Counted from the first letter of the stretch, positions 1-11,233 are shown. The stretch is DNA of 64,000 bases from Symbiodinium kawagutii (GCA_009767595.1 VSDK01024294.1:111203-175202); one strand, 5' to 3'. A program made the numbers and translations. The notes: a model not told the origin generated them from the sequence alone.

Positions 1-655
1 TTTCCCTATCAATCCATTTCTAGCCTTATTGATCCCTATCAATGATTTCTGTCCTCTCTGTCCCATCTATCCTTTCTAACCCTATCTATTCCTATCTGTC
101 CCTATCTATCCTATCCAGCCAACCCATCCCTATCTAGCCTTACCTATCCTTATTTTTCCTTGTCTATCCTGTCTGGCTATCTATCCTATCTATCCCATCT
201 ATCCCATCCGTCCCATCTGTCCCATCTATCCCATCTAGCCTATCTATCCTATCTACCCTATCTATCCTATCTACACCTAGCTACCCCCATCTATCCCTAT
301 CTATCCCTATCTGACCCTATCTATCCCTTTCTATCCCTGTGTATCTTTATCCATCTTTAATTATCCTTATCTATCCTATCTACCCTTATCTTTCTTTATC
401 TACCCTTATCTATCCTTATCTAGCTTTATCTATCCTATCCATCCTTTTTTCTTTTCTATCCGACCTATCCCTATCTATCCTATCTATCCTATCTATCCTA
501 TCTATCCATGTCTATTCTTATCTTTCCTTATCTCACTCTTTTGTTTCCTGATCTATCCTATCTATCCATATCTATCTTGATCTATCCCATCTATCCCATC
601 TATCCCATTCATCCTTTCTAGCCCATCTATCCCATCTATCCCATGTATCCATCAA
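1..655. repeat. Degenerate TATC/TATCC simple-sequence satellite
   Basis: About 650 bp made almost entirely of CTATCTATCC-like words on the plus strand, with drifting unit length. Open frames here (runs of Leu, Ser, Tyr, His) are by-products of the repeat and not genes. The array is cut by the window start, so its full length is unknown. Confidence 0.9.
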
Positions 656-1228
656 CTAAATCATTAACATTGGAACAAAACTTGTTAAAAAGAAACCTCT
701 TAAATAACGATTTGTTGAACAAAAATACCTCTTAATTAAGCAATGTTTTTTTCAAAATTATTGCTTAAATATGCTTTTCTTTTTTAAGCAATAATTTTAT
801 TTAAGCAATATTGGAGGCTCTGGGAAGGTGGAAAAAGCCCACAATGGTTATTTTTCCAAAAGGGGTAAAAGGATTTGAATGATTGGAACACATATTGTTC
901 ACAAGGATTGCCAAGGAATGAAAAACATGGGCAGAAAATGCTCATAGCTTCCTCCTCTTCGAAGACCTGGCAGGTGCTTCTGGCTAGTTTGTTTGTGTTT
1001 GGCTGATTGCTTTGGAATGAATTGCAACTTTTTCTTGTGATTTGCAATGGCAGTAAAATCATATTGAAATGTTCAAACATCATGTTTGAACAGTTTGTCT
1101 ACATTTTTTGTAATATCCTTGACAAAACACTATTAAATAACAAGTTTTTTAACAAACAAACTTGTTAATTAAGAAGTTTTTTGTTAAAAACAGGTTAAAT
1201 AAAAAAGTTTATTCAAGCAGTTTTTTAT
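656..1228. other. AT-rich non-coding stretch with a duplicated boundary motif
   Basis: No convincing gene. The stretch is rich in TTAAATAA/TTAATTAAG words. It holds two related blocks (about 660-830 and 1090-1260), each ending in the same motif, TTTAAGCA(A/G)TATTGGAGGC followed by TCTGGGAAGGTGG. The second copy runs into the exon-like ORF at 1229-1528, so the motif may mark an intron end or an element terminus. Confidence 0.5.
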
Positions 1229-1528
1229 TTAAGCAGTATTGGAGGCTCTGGGAAGGTGGTACCGGTCAAGAAAATTATGCAGTTGTCGAAGCTCGGAAAG
1301 GCCCCGCTTGTCTTCATCTGTGAAGCCAACCAACTTTTTCTGGATCATTCTATCGACGACGTTTCGCGGCCGTTTGCCATGGAGGGCCCCTTCTGCTTCC
1401 AGCCTCTCCACCTCATTATCCACCTCCTTGTTTGTCAGTTGCTTGTAATCTCCTTTGTCTTCGTCTACTTGTGAGATCTTTCTTTTTGTTCCGCGGCCTT
1501 CTTCTTCACCTGCAGAGTCGTCGTGCAT
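1229..1528 (-). CDS. Candidate exon of an unrecognised charged protein
   Basis: Unrecognised 99-residue open frame. The N-terminal part is acidic and lysine-rich (EEEGRGTKRKISQVDEDKGD). A mixed-charge, helix-like middle follows, and the end reads RQLHNFLDRYHLPR. The composition is protein-like, unlike the low-complexity frames around it. A CTCTGCAG immediately before GGTGAAGAAG could be a 3' splice site, so the true exon may begin near 1510 and not at the ATG. The last codons enter the duplicated AT-rich motif, so the stop is probably not the real end of the gene. Function cannot be assigned. Confidence 0.4.
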   Translation of the reverse strand: MHDDSAGEEEGRGTKRKISQVDEDKGDYKQLTNKEVDNEVERLEAEGALHGKRPRNVVDRMIQKKLVGFTDEDKRGLSELRQLHNFLDRYHLPRASNTA

Positions 1529-1796
1529 GTCAGCAAAAAAGCGACTCCCGTGCCTGAGTGAAATGTCTTGGCGACGTAAACGATAAACATTGAAGAAGTA
1601 TACTACCCGTAGATGACATTGGTTTTGTTAAACCTACCAAAAAATCGCTGATGATCATGTCATGTACATACTAACGTCTTTGGAGTCACAAATTTCTGGG
1701 CACATGTCATCTGCTTCTTGATGGAGCAGCCGGAGATATTTTTTTTCTCGCACGGCCGCCGACGATATGTGCGCTCATGACATGAGTCCTCAACCA

Positions 1797-2278
1797 AGAA
1801 AACAAGGAAAAAAAGGGAAAGAAAAAGGACTCGAAGGGGAATGAGGAAATTGAAAGGAGATGAAAAGGAATATGAAAGGGGAAGGGAATCGAATGAAATG
1901 AAATGATTAAAGGAAAAATCAATAGACCGTGGGAAAACATGACAGGAAACGAAGGGGACGCGACAGGCAAGGAACGCAAAACTACAGGATACAGAAGGAG
2001 CCTAAAGAAATACATGAAGTAAACGAAGGGCCCTGGAAAGGCATGAAAGTAAATGAAGGGAACTCCAAATGAAGATCAGAGGGAATGAAATGACAAAAGA
2101 TGAAACACTACCGAACAATTAGCAGAGCTGCAGAGAAGATGAAAGGATATGAAAGAATATGACAGAAAACGACAGGAACTTGAGCAAACAATACAGATAA
2201 ATAAAAATGAAATGTAACCAGGGACAGGGAATGGAAAAAGAAAAATGAAAAGTAAATGGAAGGAATTGAAAGGCGAGG
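1797..2278 (+). repeat. Purine-rich low-complexity tract
   Basis: About 480 bp of the plus strand is dominated by GAAATGAAAGGA/GGGAAAGAAAAGG words, with few pyrimidines. No gene is visible. Such polypurine:polypyrimidine tracts can form unusual structures, but nothing else in the sequence shows a role. Confidence 0.75.
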
Positions 2279-2760
2279 AGCTGAAATCTCGCGCTCGTTC
2301 GCCGCTACGTAGCCAGCGGGCGAGAGCCTGCGCGCGAGCCGGTCACAATCCCAAGTTAAGAGACTGGTTTTACGGTGGGGACGATCAGCTGTAGGGAAGA
2401 GCTTAATGGTATTTCACAGCACTTTTATATATACTAAATCTATGTATATTTATATACATATATTTGCAACCCCCCCCCCGGTACCTACCCTTTTTCTTCT
2501 TCCACTCAGGTCAATGGCTCAAGTATGATAAAAAAACAAATGCTCACTGTAAGTATATAAGCTAATAGATACATACTCACTTGTATATGTATATAAATAT
2601 ACACATCCATTGTCTCATTTGTTTCCTAGTTGTCTCCTCCTTGTATCTAATTATCACCCTCAGTCTGTTCAGCTTATTGTTTATCTTTTTTCTTTTGCCA
2701 AAGTTATTTGCTACATTCTTCATTTATTCTAAATCAAATAAGATTATCTTGAACTAAATT
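2279..2760. other. Non-coding; short GC-rich island then TA-rich DNA with poly-C/GGTACC motif
   Basis: Contains a GC-rich block (about 2290-2345), TA-rich runs, and at about 2470-2488 a C-run followed by GGTACCTACC. The same motif occurs in inverted orientation at about 5191-5213. No supported gene. Confidence 0.5.
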
Positions 2761-3900
2761 GCGCCATATTATGCCGTTTTGCTTTCTTTAATGCCATATG
2801 GAATCATATAAAACTATGAGACACCATGGTATACTATATTGTGCAAATTACCTTGTATAGAAACTATTGAAGCAGCTGAATGGTATACTATACCACATCA
2901 GGCCATCTCAATCATATTGTACATTTTTCGCTCTAGCAAATTATATTACATAATATTCTAGCATATCAAACCATATTAAGCAATATTTTTGCCATGCAAT
3001 GCCATACTAAATTTTAAAATACCATATGAAACCTTGTTACACGATATTAAACACTATGTTGCCTGAAAATATTGTGCATCATATTTTGCCTTTTCTGCTA
3101 TACTATACAATATCAAACAATCTCATGCCTCAATTCGTACTATGCCATAATATGCCATATTAGTCCAGTTTTGACAATATTAAACCATATTACATCCTAT
3201 AGAGGGTATTGTACTGCATTTTCCCTTTAATATTAATGTGAACCAAATTTGATTTAAATCACAAAATGCTTGAAGTAATGCCATACTATGCCATAGTCTG
3301 GCAGCTCATACCAACTTAGTTTAGGTTTAGCCAATTAAAAACCATATCATACCATACTCTGTCCTTTTACCACATTCTTTGCACATTATATGATATTCAA
3401 ACAAATCATACCACTTGCGGTAATATCATACCATTTGCTGTAATCTATTGCTGTATAATGTCACATTCCATATGTTAAAACATATCTTGCAATATCACAA
3501 AAGGTTGTTCCATATAAAACTATATCCAGCTATACTATACCATATTATGTCTTTACACCACATTGTACACCAAATGAAACCAGACAATACATCATATTAT
3601 GCCATTTCAAACCATCTTGTACCATATTGTGCAATTTTCTATCATACTTTCCATACTTTAGCATCGGGTGCCTGGTCTGGTATTTTCTATCATATTTTAC
3701 TATATTTTGGCATCTGGTGCCTGATGCTATATCCAACAATATCATATACATTTACCATATTATACAACGTTTTGTCATTTGATGCCATGTTTCTTTGTAT
3801 TTTACAACATAGTATACTCTTAAATCTCTAAAGAACATCAGATTTCATCATATCATGTACTATAAGCCTACACTGTTGCATATGATACCATATTACAAAA
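2760..3900. repeat. Degenerate 5-bp CCATA/CCATATTA satellite
   Basis: More than 1 kb of AT-rich DNA in which words such as ATACCATACT, ATGCCATATT and AAACCATATT recur with roughly 5-bp spacing. The short open frames in it are artefacts of the repeat. Confidence 0.8.
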
Positions 3901-4129
3901 TATTGTGGAATCAGTTGTGTTTTTTTGCAATTTGTCATGGATTTGTGCTTTCATTCCTAGCTATGGAAAGGTGGTCAGAGATATACATATATGTCATATT
4001 ATTGATATTTGGTTGCAGCCTACCATTTACTAGTGTATCATTCACTCATGCCTTGGGCTGGCAGGATTGAAGGACGAATAACCATATACATCTAAAAAAA
4101 ATGGGCGTATATCTTCCAACCCTGGTAAG

Positions 4130-5105
4130 TCTTGAGTTGGTCTTAAGACCTCCAGGAATCCATCCCTGGGATCTGAGATTCAAGATTCGAGAATCCCAGA
4201 GAACTTCTTGGATCCAAGCCCTGGGGTCCAAGGTTCAAGATTCAGGATTCCCAGAGAACTTTTTGGATCCAACCCCGGGATCTAAGATTCAAGATTCAAG
4301 ATTTCAGAAAAAACTTCTTGAATCCAGGGCCTGGATTCAAGATTCAAGATTCAAGATTCCAGGAAAAACTTCTTGGATCCAGGGCCTGGATTCAAACCCA
4401 AGTACTCCAGGGAAAACTTCTTGAATCCAAGGCCTGGATTCAAGATTCACCAGGTCCTGGATTCAAGAAGTTTTTCCTGGAATCTTGAATCTTGAATCCA
4501 GGCCTGGCTTGCAAGAGCTTGCAAGCTGGCTTTGGGACAGCAATACTTTAAGTACTTGGGTTTGAAACCAGGTCCTGGATTCAAGATGTTTTTCCTGGAA
4601 TCTTGAAACTTGAATCTTGAATCTTGAATTCAGGCCTTGGATTCAAGAAGTTTTTCCTGGAATCTTGAAACTTGAATCTTGAATCTTGAATTCAGGCCTT
4701 GGATTCAAGAAGTTTTTCCTGGAATCTTGAAACTTGAATCTTGAATCTTGAATTCAGGCCTTGGATTCAAGAAGTTTTTCCTGGAATCTTGAAACTTGAA
4801 TCTTGAATCTTGAATTCAGGCCTTGGATTCAAGAAGTTTTTCCTGGAATCTTGAAACTTGAATCTTGAATCTTGAATTCAGGCCTTGGATTCAAGAAGTT
4901 TTTCCTGGAATCTTGAAACTTGAATCTTGAATCTTGAATTCAGGCCTTGGATTCAAGAAGTTTTTCCTGGAATCTTGAAACTTGAATCTTGAATCTTGAA
5001 TCTTGAATCTTGAATCTTGAATCTTGAATCCAGGCCTGGCTTGCAAGAGCTTGCAAGCTGGCTTTGGGACAGAAATACTCTAAGTACTTGGGTTTGAATC
5101 CAGGG
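4130..5105. repeat. Mirrored GAATCTTGAA array with 62-bp tandem units
   Basis: From about 4150 to 4440 the motif runs as GATTCAAGATTC. After a centre near 4450 it runs in the opposite orientation as GAATCTTGAATC. Six near-identical 62-bp units start at 4629, 4691, 4753, 4815, 4877 and 4939, each carrying TTCAAGAAGTTTTTCCTGGA. A ~68-bp segment starting CAGGCCTGGCTTGCAAGAGC brackets the array as a direct repeat (about 4499-4566 and 5031-5098). Confidence 0.9.
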
Positions 5106-5668
5106 CTTGAGAAGGTCAAAAAATATGTCTCAAAAATTAGGACTAAAATATGGAAAAAAACCTGTAAATACCATCAAAAATAGCTAAGAGGTAGGTACCG
5201 GGGGGGGTACCATATATTTATATCTATATATATATATATATATTTCTTTTATGTAAATATATTCGTATTGATTTTGACAGAAATTGATTGATATTGACCA
5301 CCCAGAAAATTGATTTTCTGACTGTGAATTTCCTGAAAAATGGCAACGTTTATTGCGCAACCTCCCAAGAATGGTGCTTTCATCTGCATTACCTACCAGC
5401 ACACTGGTGGTTTCACTCACCAAGAAATCTTCGCTCAGGGTGTCTCACAGCAATCAATTGCGTGATCTAACGTCAGAGACCGACTTACCAACGTTGCCAC
5501 CGTGACCGGTCCTGGTTCTCGGGATTCAAGAATGCATTCACGGATTGCCTGAAAAGCGCTGTAAAAACGTATGTCTGTGCATAAGTTTTGCCTAGCCCGT
5601 GATGTGAGCTCCTGGACATCGAAATGTTTTCATAGTTCAGATCTTGTGGCAGGGGGGGCCCAAGAATC
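5106..5668. other. Mostly non-coding; GGTACC-G-run motif and TA repeat
   Basis: Contains GTAGGTACCGGGGGGGG at about 5191, the inverted partner of the motif near 2470, then a TA dinucleotide run. An open minus-strand frame at 5485-5703 overlaps the next candidate exon in another frame and is not separately supported. Confidence 0.4.
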
Positions 5669-5880
5669 CTAGCCGACATCAGCCAAGCTCCAGCCATGCG
5701 CATTCATCTCATGGCAGACCTCACCATGGAGTGGGTCGGCGCCAAGTTGCTCGTAGCGCCGTGCTAGGTCTGCTTCTTCCGAATCTTCAGCTTCTGATTC
5801 ATCTGCTTGTTGATCTTGTTGATGTGAACCTTTGGCGATGCTGCGGAGGTTGTTTCGTTCTGACAATGTCAATGTGGAAG
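5669..5880 (-). CDS. Candidate exon, acidic region of an unrecognised protein
   Basis: A minus-strand frame reads as ordinary protein: SERNNLRSIAKG, then an acidic stretch (QADESEAEDSEEADLARRY), then EQLGADPLHGEVCHEMNAHG. A possible 5' splice site (CTCCATG followed by GTGAGG) lies near 5725, so the exon may end there and not at the in-frame stop at 5669. No domain is recognised. Confidence 0.4.
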
Positions 5881-5909
5881 CAAATGAACTGATTATTCTA
5901 ACAAACAAC

Positions 5910-7780
5910 TACTTAATTGATCATATCGTCTATGAAAATGATGTCAGTTGCATTTTCTTAGGTATTGATTTCTGGTTCAAAAAGCGTGTGCCTCCCAAAA
6001 AATGGTTGGCTCCCAATCCTTTCATGGGACCTTTCAAGGATACCAGTCATCTATGACGCTGATTTCCAGGCCCCAGAAGCAAAGATGAAAGCCTTAGCTG
6101 ATAGCTCCATTGGCACAAAGCTAAAGACATCAACGGAAACCAGTACTACAGTACTGTACAAGGCAAATTTCCACAGACCGGTTACCATCTCGGCATGTTT
6201 GATAGAAACTTGTTGTAAGTCCTTATGTTTACTGGTTGGTGGTTTCAACCCCTCACCAATCATTTATCGATAATAGGGAACCTAAAAAATGTTCAAAACC
6301 ACCGGCCAGTTATGCTTAGCTTGTGCAGTAGCCAAAGAAAGTTCCCTTCCTCACACACCCAAGCCTTTGCCTGCGAAGTCGGTTGTGGCAGGCGTTCCAC
6401 TCGGGATCTCAGTTCATCACCACTGGAACTTGGGGTGGTCCCCTTGGTTGTGGTGTGGTTAGTTCCTGGGATGTAACCATGGCAAATCGGACTACTTACA
6501 AACTGGTAGAAACTAGCTGGTTGCGTACTATAGAGGTAACTGGAAGGGTAGGGTAGGTTATAACATGTTCTGACTCCTATAAGAATGGTGAATGTTACCA
6601 GTCAGTATTTGGATCTATTTGGGCACATCCAAGTACCCACTAAAAGTCAGAGTGATGGCTTCTAAAGAGCTCTACGAGGGATCGGCCCCCTCCAAAGTCA
6701 TGCGTTGATTACCAAGCCTATATGCCAGTATAAATGCAAACAACATACTTATTCATATTGATATCGATATTCATACCACCACTGGCAGCTACCCTAGTGA
6801 AATTATTTAAGTGAAGTGACTGGGCAGGCAGCGTGGGCGGCCCCATTTCGTAGTAAGGGTACAAATATATCTTTGGAATGCTGGTGGGGGGATACCCCGC
6901 AATGGCAAAAAAACAACTGGAGAATATATCATCAAATAAGTAGTATGTATAACTGTATAACTGCATACCCAACAACTCACAATGAGTAGATTCTTCTAGG
7001 ACAACCTCAAACACATGGTCAAGCAGGCAACAACGGATAGAACAACAACGAACAGTCAACAGCCAACAGCTGGCAACTAAGCATCAGCGTCGTCATCAAT
7101 ACCTAACAGTCATCAAAAACTGTAATAACAGCTACAGGCAAGTAATCACGAACAACAAAAACAAGAATAATAGCACTAGCACTAGCAAATACAGCAACAA
7201 GAAACGACAAGCAACGGCAAGCAGCAGCACTAAACAAGAGCCGGATTCGGGCAACTAGTCACGCATCTCAGCAATGCTAAGCCCGATGTGCTTGAAACAC
7301 TTTGGACGTTTAATGTACACTTGTACCAATGCTTAGCAAGGCCTAATATGATTAGTTAATAAGACTTGAGAATTGTTAATACAATGGTTGGTTCAACGTA
7401 TGACTCGTTTCAGTTCATGGTGCATATGATCTACCAGCACCATCAAGAAACAAAAGGATGAAACACTCGAACTCATCAAATCATCAACTTAGTTTTGGTC
7501 TCTTGTATCACTGAAACAAGCTGGTCCTTGGTCAAATGACCAGCTTGGGGCCGTCCGCCAAATGGATCCATGGGGTCTCCACAATGGGTACCCACCAGCA
7601 GTCCCAGAAAAACAATCACGACTCAATGGGAAAACAATTGAAACCATGGGGTTTTAATATGGCTATGGGTCAGTTCATCCTGTACCCCTGGTGTATCCCC
7701 CATGAGTTGGTTGATTAAACCATAGTGGCTATTAATTAAACTATATGGCGATTAACTACGACCATGTTAACACCCATATA
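5910..7780. other. Non-coding DNA with one short TIR element
   Basis: Only one family A element (6232-6309) and simple CAACA-rich stretches (about 7080-7230) stand out. The open frames here are short, without protein-like composition or clear splice signals. A partial family C-like end (GGCTATGGGTCA) lies near 7661. Confidence 0.4.
6232..6309 (+). mobile_element. Family A TIR element (short copy)
   Basis: Starts CTGGTTGGTGGTTTCAACCC and ends AAAACCACCGGCCAG. At about 78 bp it lacks most of the usual centre (GAAAAATAT and CAACCAACC blocks). Confidence 0.7.
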
Positions 7781-7781
7781 G

Positions 7782-7880
7782 ATGTTTCTCAAAATAGGGA
7801 ACCGCCCAAATCATACTTTATTGACCATTAGTAGTACTAAACCAATCATTTTTATGGTACTCCCATTTTCACAATATGGC
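7782..7880 (+). mobile_element. Family B TIR element (diverged)
   Basis: Begins TGTTTCTCAAAATAGGGA with CCCAAATCAT, has TAGTACTAAACCAATCATTT in the middle and a degraded right end (ACTCCCATTTTCACAATATGG). Confidence 0.5.
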
Positions 7881-8578
7881 TATTAACTAAAAGCATCATT
7901 AACAACAATAATAGCTATATAGTTCACTACAACGATCATTAACAACCATTATTTACTACATACATTGTTGACTACAAGCATTCTTAACTACAACCATCAT
8001 TAACAACCACTATTGACTACAGGCATTAAGTACAACCATCATTAACAACACTATTGCTATGGGTCACCCTGCTGCTTATGAAAGAAGCTCTTTAATAATA
8101 TGGCGAGCTGGGTCACCCTTAGTCCCCCTGGTGTACCACCAACCAGCAACGGCGGTGGTGAGGCCGCTCCCCCGGTGCCGTGTCGTGAAAACGCCCGGGT
8201 GCTTAACATGTATTCAACTCAAGTATTCAACCGACAACACGTAGACACCCCAGGAAATTCAGAAACAAATGGAAACCTGATTGGAAACTGATTTGTGAAT
8301 AGAGATATTTCATATTCAACCAGATTCAACATATATTTGCCTATATGACCTTATATGAGTGAGCTGTAAATACATTCACATTGATCATCGAACAACTTTA
8401 GTTTCAAAGCAGTTATATAACTAGATGAGAACTGTCGCTGATAATCAGCTCGGCTTATCGTTCAACATCATCGTTTTTTAAACACTTCAACAATCATTTT
8501 AGCTAACATGTTCGTTCCACATCATTAGTTTAACAATCAAATGTATTATCATTAAACCAATATAGACCACTATCTAAC

Positions 8579-8688
8579 CTGGTTGGTGGCTTCACCACCT
8601 TTGAAAAATATTAGCCAACCAACATCAACCAACAATTTGTTAATAACTACTAGGGAAAATACAACATATCAATCAAACCATCAGCCAG
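8579..8688 (+). mobile_element. Family A TIR element
   Basis: CTGGTTGGTGGCTTCACCACC at the left, GAAAAATATTAGCCAACCAA inside, TACTAGGGAAAATA near the right end and CAATCAAACCATCAGCCAG at the end. Confidence 0.75.
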
Positions 8689-8895
8689 AACCACTAAACA
8701 CGACCATGAAACCATGAAATAGACCCTTATTAACCATTGTGAACCTTCATTAACCACGTGATTCACACTGATTTAATCATCGTTTCACCATTCTCCACCG
8801 TCCAACAAGTTTTCGCTATTAACCGTTTTCTTTCGTTATTAAGCTTGTTTTTTGTTCGCTATTAAGCAGTACCCCGACCATTATTTCACCACTAC

Positions 8896-9024
8896 TTGGT
8901 GGCTGAACTAGATCCCTTGCTAAAAATATGCATTTTTAGTGGTTATTAATGGTCAATCAATCATAATCAATCATATCCCAAAAACACAACAAAAACCTAA
9001 GAATTCGTGGGTATAAGCCATCCA
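8896..9024 (+). mobile_element. Family D TIR element
   Basis: Left end TTGGTGGCTGAACTAGATCC, inner CCTTGCTAAAAATATG and TTTTTAGTGG, right end GGGTATAAGCCATCCAG. The ends are imperfect inverted repeats (GGTGGCTTATA-like against TATAAGCCATCC). Confidence 0.7.
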
Positions 9025-9063
9025 GTCAACCATCTTTACACCGACCAACACCACTCTTGCCAG

Positions 9064-9155
9064 GCCAATGCCCTTGCCTCGTTGGGCTGCATCGGAACTG
9101 TTGGCATGGCCTGTCCCAGGCCGTGCACCGCATGGTCGCCCAACAACTACCCCAG
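9064..9155 (+). CDS. Candidate exon, unrecognised protein
   Basis: After a good 3' splice site (CACTCTTGCCAG, then G) one plus-strand frame reads ANALASLGCIGTVGMACPRP and continues to about 9155. Its codons end mostly in G or C, typical of dinoflagellate coding sequence. The end lies where a GAAAACCATGGG simple repeat starts. No GT follows, so a GA or other non-canonical 5' splice site would be needed. The minus strand is also open here, so the strand is not certain. No function can be given. Confidence 0.4.
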
Positions 9156-9222
9156 GAAAACCTGAGAAAACCATGGGAAAACCATGGGAAAACCATGGGA
9201 ACACCATGGGAAAACCATGGAA
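9156..9222 (+). repeat. GAAAACCATGGG tandem repeat
   Basis: Several tandem copies of GGGAAAACCATG directly after the candidate exon. Related tracts lie at 23125-23180 and 50117-50175, each ending beside a CTGGTTGGTGGTT motif, except this copy. Confidence 0.7.
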
Positions 9223-9239
9223 AATTTCTGATATGCTGA

Positions 9240-9324
9240 CATGGCTGGCTGGAAAATCACCACTTTTTGAGAGAAAACCCTGGGAAACCAGATCTTTCTA
9301 CGGTGGATTCTCCAGCCAGCCATG
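9240..9324. mobile_element. Short TIR element (family G)
   Basis: Ends are inverted repeats: CATGGCTGGCTGGAAAATCA at the left, and GTGGATTCTCCAGCCAGCC followed by ATG at the right, enclosing about 45 bp. A related element is at 52058-52130. Confidence 0.65.
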
Positions 9325-9955
9325 TTGGTTTAGCAAAGGGTATGGGGTTGACAGTGGTTTATACTGGTCGCGCAGAGCCAGCCCATTGCAAAGATGAGCG
9401 ACCTTGAGAAGGTTCCACAAAGGATCAAGGTCATATGCAACTTTTGAATGAACAAAAATGATTCTAAAAAAGCACCTCATTCAAAGCCTGGCAAATATAC
9501 TTGATAGTGAGGTGACAGGATCCTTCGACTTAGGGCGTGCTTTGACGCGCTTCTTAAAAGCAGAATGATACCTCCATCCAATTTCCCATTGGTTCTGATT
9601 GTCGCTGTCATGGTTGTCTTTGTTCACATCTATGGTATGCCGCTGCGGTGCGTCTTCCGGTCGTATCCCCGAATCTGCTTTGAATCTGCAGGCACTGCAG
9701 TTCTGTTACAGAAAGAATTGCTGAAATGCTGCATGAACTTCACCTTGTGAAGGAATGTATATTTCCTCTGAAGTTTTTTGGATCCATGTTTCTTCCCGGG
9801 CAAGGTGAGGTGGTACACTTGGTTCTCTGCATGGGGACTAACTCCTGTTCCACTAGAGTTTGTGCCTGCGCGATTACCCATTCAAAAGCCCAAACAAAGT
9901 GGCCAACAGGTACATCTCGGTCTCTGGGATTTACACCGGTCTGAGCCGGTCTGAG
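9325..9955. other. No supported feature
   Basis: Ordinary-composition DNA with short overlapping open frames on both strands. No frame stands out by codon use or splice signals. Confidence 0.35.
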
Positions 9956-10147
9956 CTAACCCTCCCATAGGCTCACAGATTTCGATAGGTTCAACGGTCG
10001 GAACCAGGTAGGCATATGCCAGTTCCATCCAACTGTTTCCAGTAAGTTGCTTAGAGGGGCGTCATCTAGATCCCATTCCACTTGGGACATCCAGCACGTT
10101 CCCAACAAAGTGGCCGCTAGTGCAGGGTTGTGCCGCTCTGGCATCAC
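9956..10147 (-). CDS. Candidate exon, unrecognised protein
   Basis: Open minus-strand frame containing PERHNPALAATLLGTCWMSQ, then VEWDLDDAPLSNLLETVGW. The composition is protein-like. A CAAGGGCAG upstream could act as 3' splice site. No domain is recognised, and the downstream boundary cannot be fixed. Confidence 0.3.
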   Translation of the reverse strand: MMPERHNPALAATLLGTCWMSQVEWDLDDAPLSNLLETVGWNWHMPTWFRPLNLSKSVSLWEG

Positions 10148-10402
10148 TCCAGATGTTCGTTGGCTGCCCTTGCAAAGGATGGTTTATACTGATCAATAGT
10201 CGTCAATAATGGCTCACTATATAATGGTTGATGATTAAAACTAATGCTGGTAGTGGTTTGCAACAATGGTTCATACTGGCAAACTGTAACTATACGAGGT
10301 TAAGCTTGAATGGTTGAACAAATGTTCATACTGCTTACATCTGCTTACCATCGTCAACGACAAGTGGTATTGGTGAACTACTATTTGCCCAATTATATAC
10401 AT

Positions 10403-10494
10403 GTATGGTGGGGATCCCCAGAATCATCCAATATCATTAACTTACAGCAATAAACCAACCATTTAATGGGGTCCCCTAGCTTAAGAAACCACCG
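10403..10494 (+). mobile_element. Family B TIR element
   Basis: TATGGTGGGGATCCCCAGAA then TCATCC at the left, AGCAATAAACCAACCATTTA in the middle, and TCCCCTAGCTTAAGAAACCA followed by CCGTA at the right. Confidence 0.6.
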
Positions 10495-10512
10495 TATCTT
10501 ATTCAAACAAAG

Positions 10513-10616
10513 CCGGTTGGTGGTTTCAACCCCTCGGAAAAATATGCGCAATCCAACCAACCATTTGTAAATAACTACTAGGGAAAATTAAATATGTCAA
10601 TCAAACCACCAGCCAG
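10513..10616 (+). mobile_element. Family A TIR element
   Basis: CCGGTTGGTGGTTTCAACCC at the left and TCAATCAAACCACCAGCCAG at the right, with GGAAAAATATGCGCAATCCA and TAACTACTAGGGAAAATTAA inside. Confidence 0.8.
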
Positions 10617-10689
10617 AACCCTCCAAACTATAGTGCACGGATAAAGATCCCAGCTATTGAGCCGCCAAGCTGCTACGTTTCCCATCCGC

Positions 10690-10915
10690 TTCCGGCTCAC
10701 CCATTGTGATGGCTAACTCGCCTGCATCTGCATCAGCCACTGCTGTTGAAACTGCTGCCTTGGCCTCTGCGAAGCTTGCAGCATCGTTTGCTGCCCCATT
10801 GGTGTCATGGGCTGCTGCGCAACCTGTTGGCTCAAGATGTTTTGCAGCAAGGACATCTCGAAGTCCGAGGGCTGCTTGGTCACCTGGCCGTCCAGGTGGT
10901 GGGCTTGAGGACGGT
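10690..10915 (-). CDS. Candidate exon, glutamine-rich region
   Basis: The minus-strand frame reads HELHRPQAHHLDGQVTKQPS, then DFEMSLLQNILSQQVAQQPM and a glutamine-rich run with QQFQQQWLMQMQ. Gln-rich segments are common in regulatory proteins, but nothing identifies this one. A TTGGCTCAAGATG on the plus strand inside the exon resembles the 3' end of the dinoflagellate spliced leader; it is only a 10-base match and lies antisense to this frame. Confidence 0.35.
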
Positions 10916-11233
10916 GAAGTTCGTGTTGAGAAAAACGATTGGGGTGATTACTATGCAAAGAGTAGATTGAACCATAAATGATCCAATGAACAACCACTAT
11001 CATGACATGACTAATGCTGAGATCTCCTTTCGTTTCCAAAAAGAATGCCATTTTAGGATCATTCAGCAAGTCGATTTGTTTATGCCCCATCTTGAGTAAT
11101 CAACAACACACACACACAAATATCTGACCTTCTTTGTTCAAAAGCTCTCCCGTGGTCGGTTCATGAGTTGATGATGCACATGTGAGACAACAGTTGTTGC
11201 ATGTTGTTGGAGGATATCAATTCAACACTGATC

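Noticed and set aside
160..551. Leu/Ser/Tyr-rich small ORFs
   Set aside because: By-products of the TATCC satellite.
5224..5254. Possible centromere or origin in TA-rich runs (also 14260-14495, 26320-26345)
   Set aside because: TA runs alone are not evidence of such function, and no other signal is present.
10826..10840. TTGGCTCAAG followed by ATG, resembling the 3' end of the dinoflagellate spliced leader
   Set aside because: Only a 10-base match, with no extension to the rest of the leader, and it lies antisense to a better candidate exon. Another similar short match (AATGGCTCAAG near 2513) shows that such matches occur by chance.
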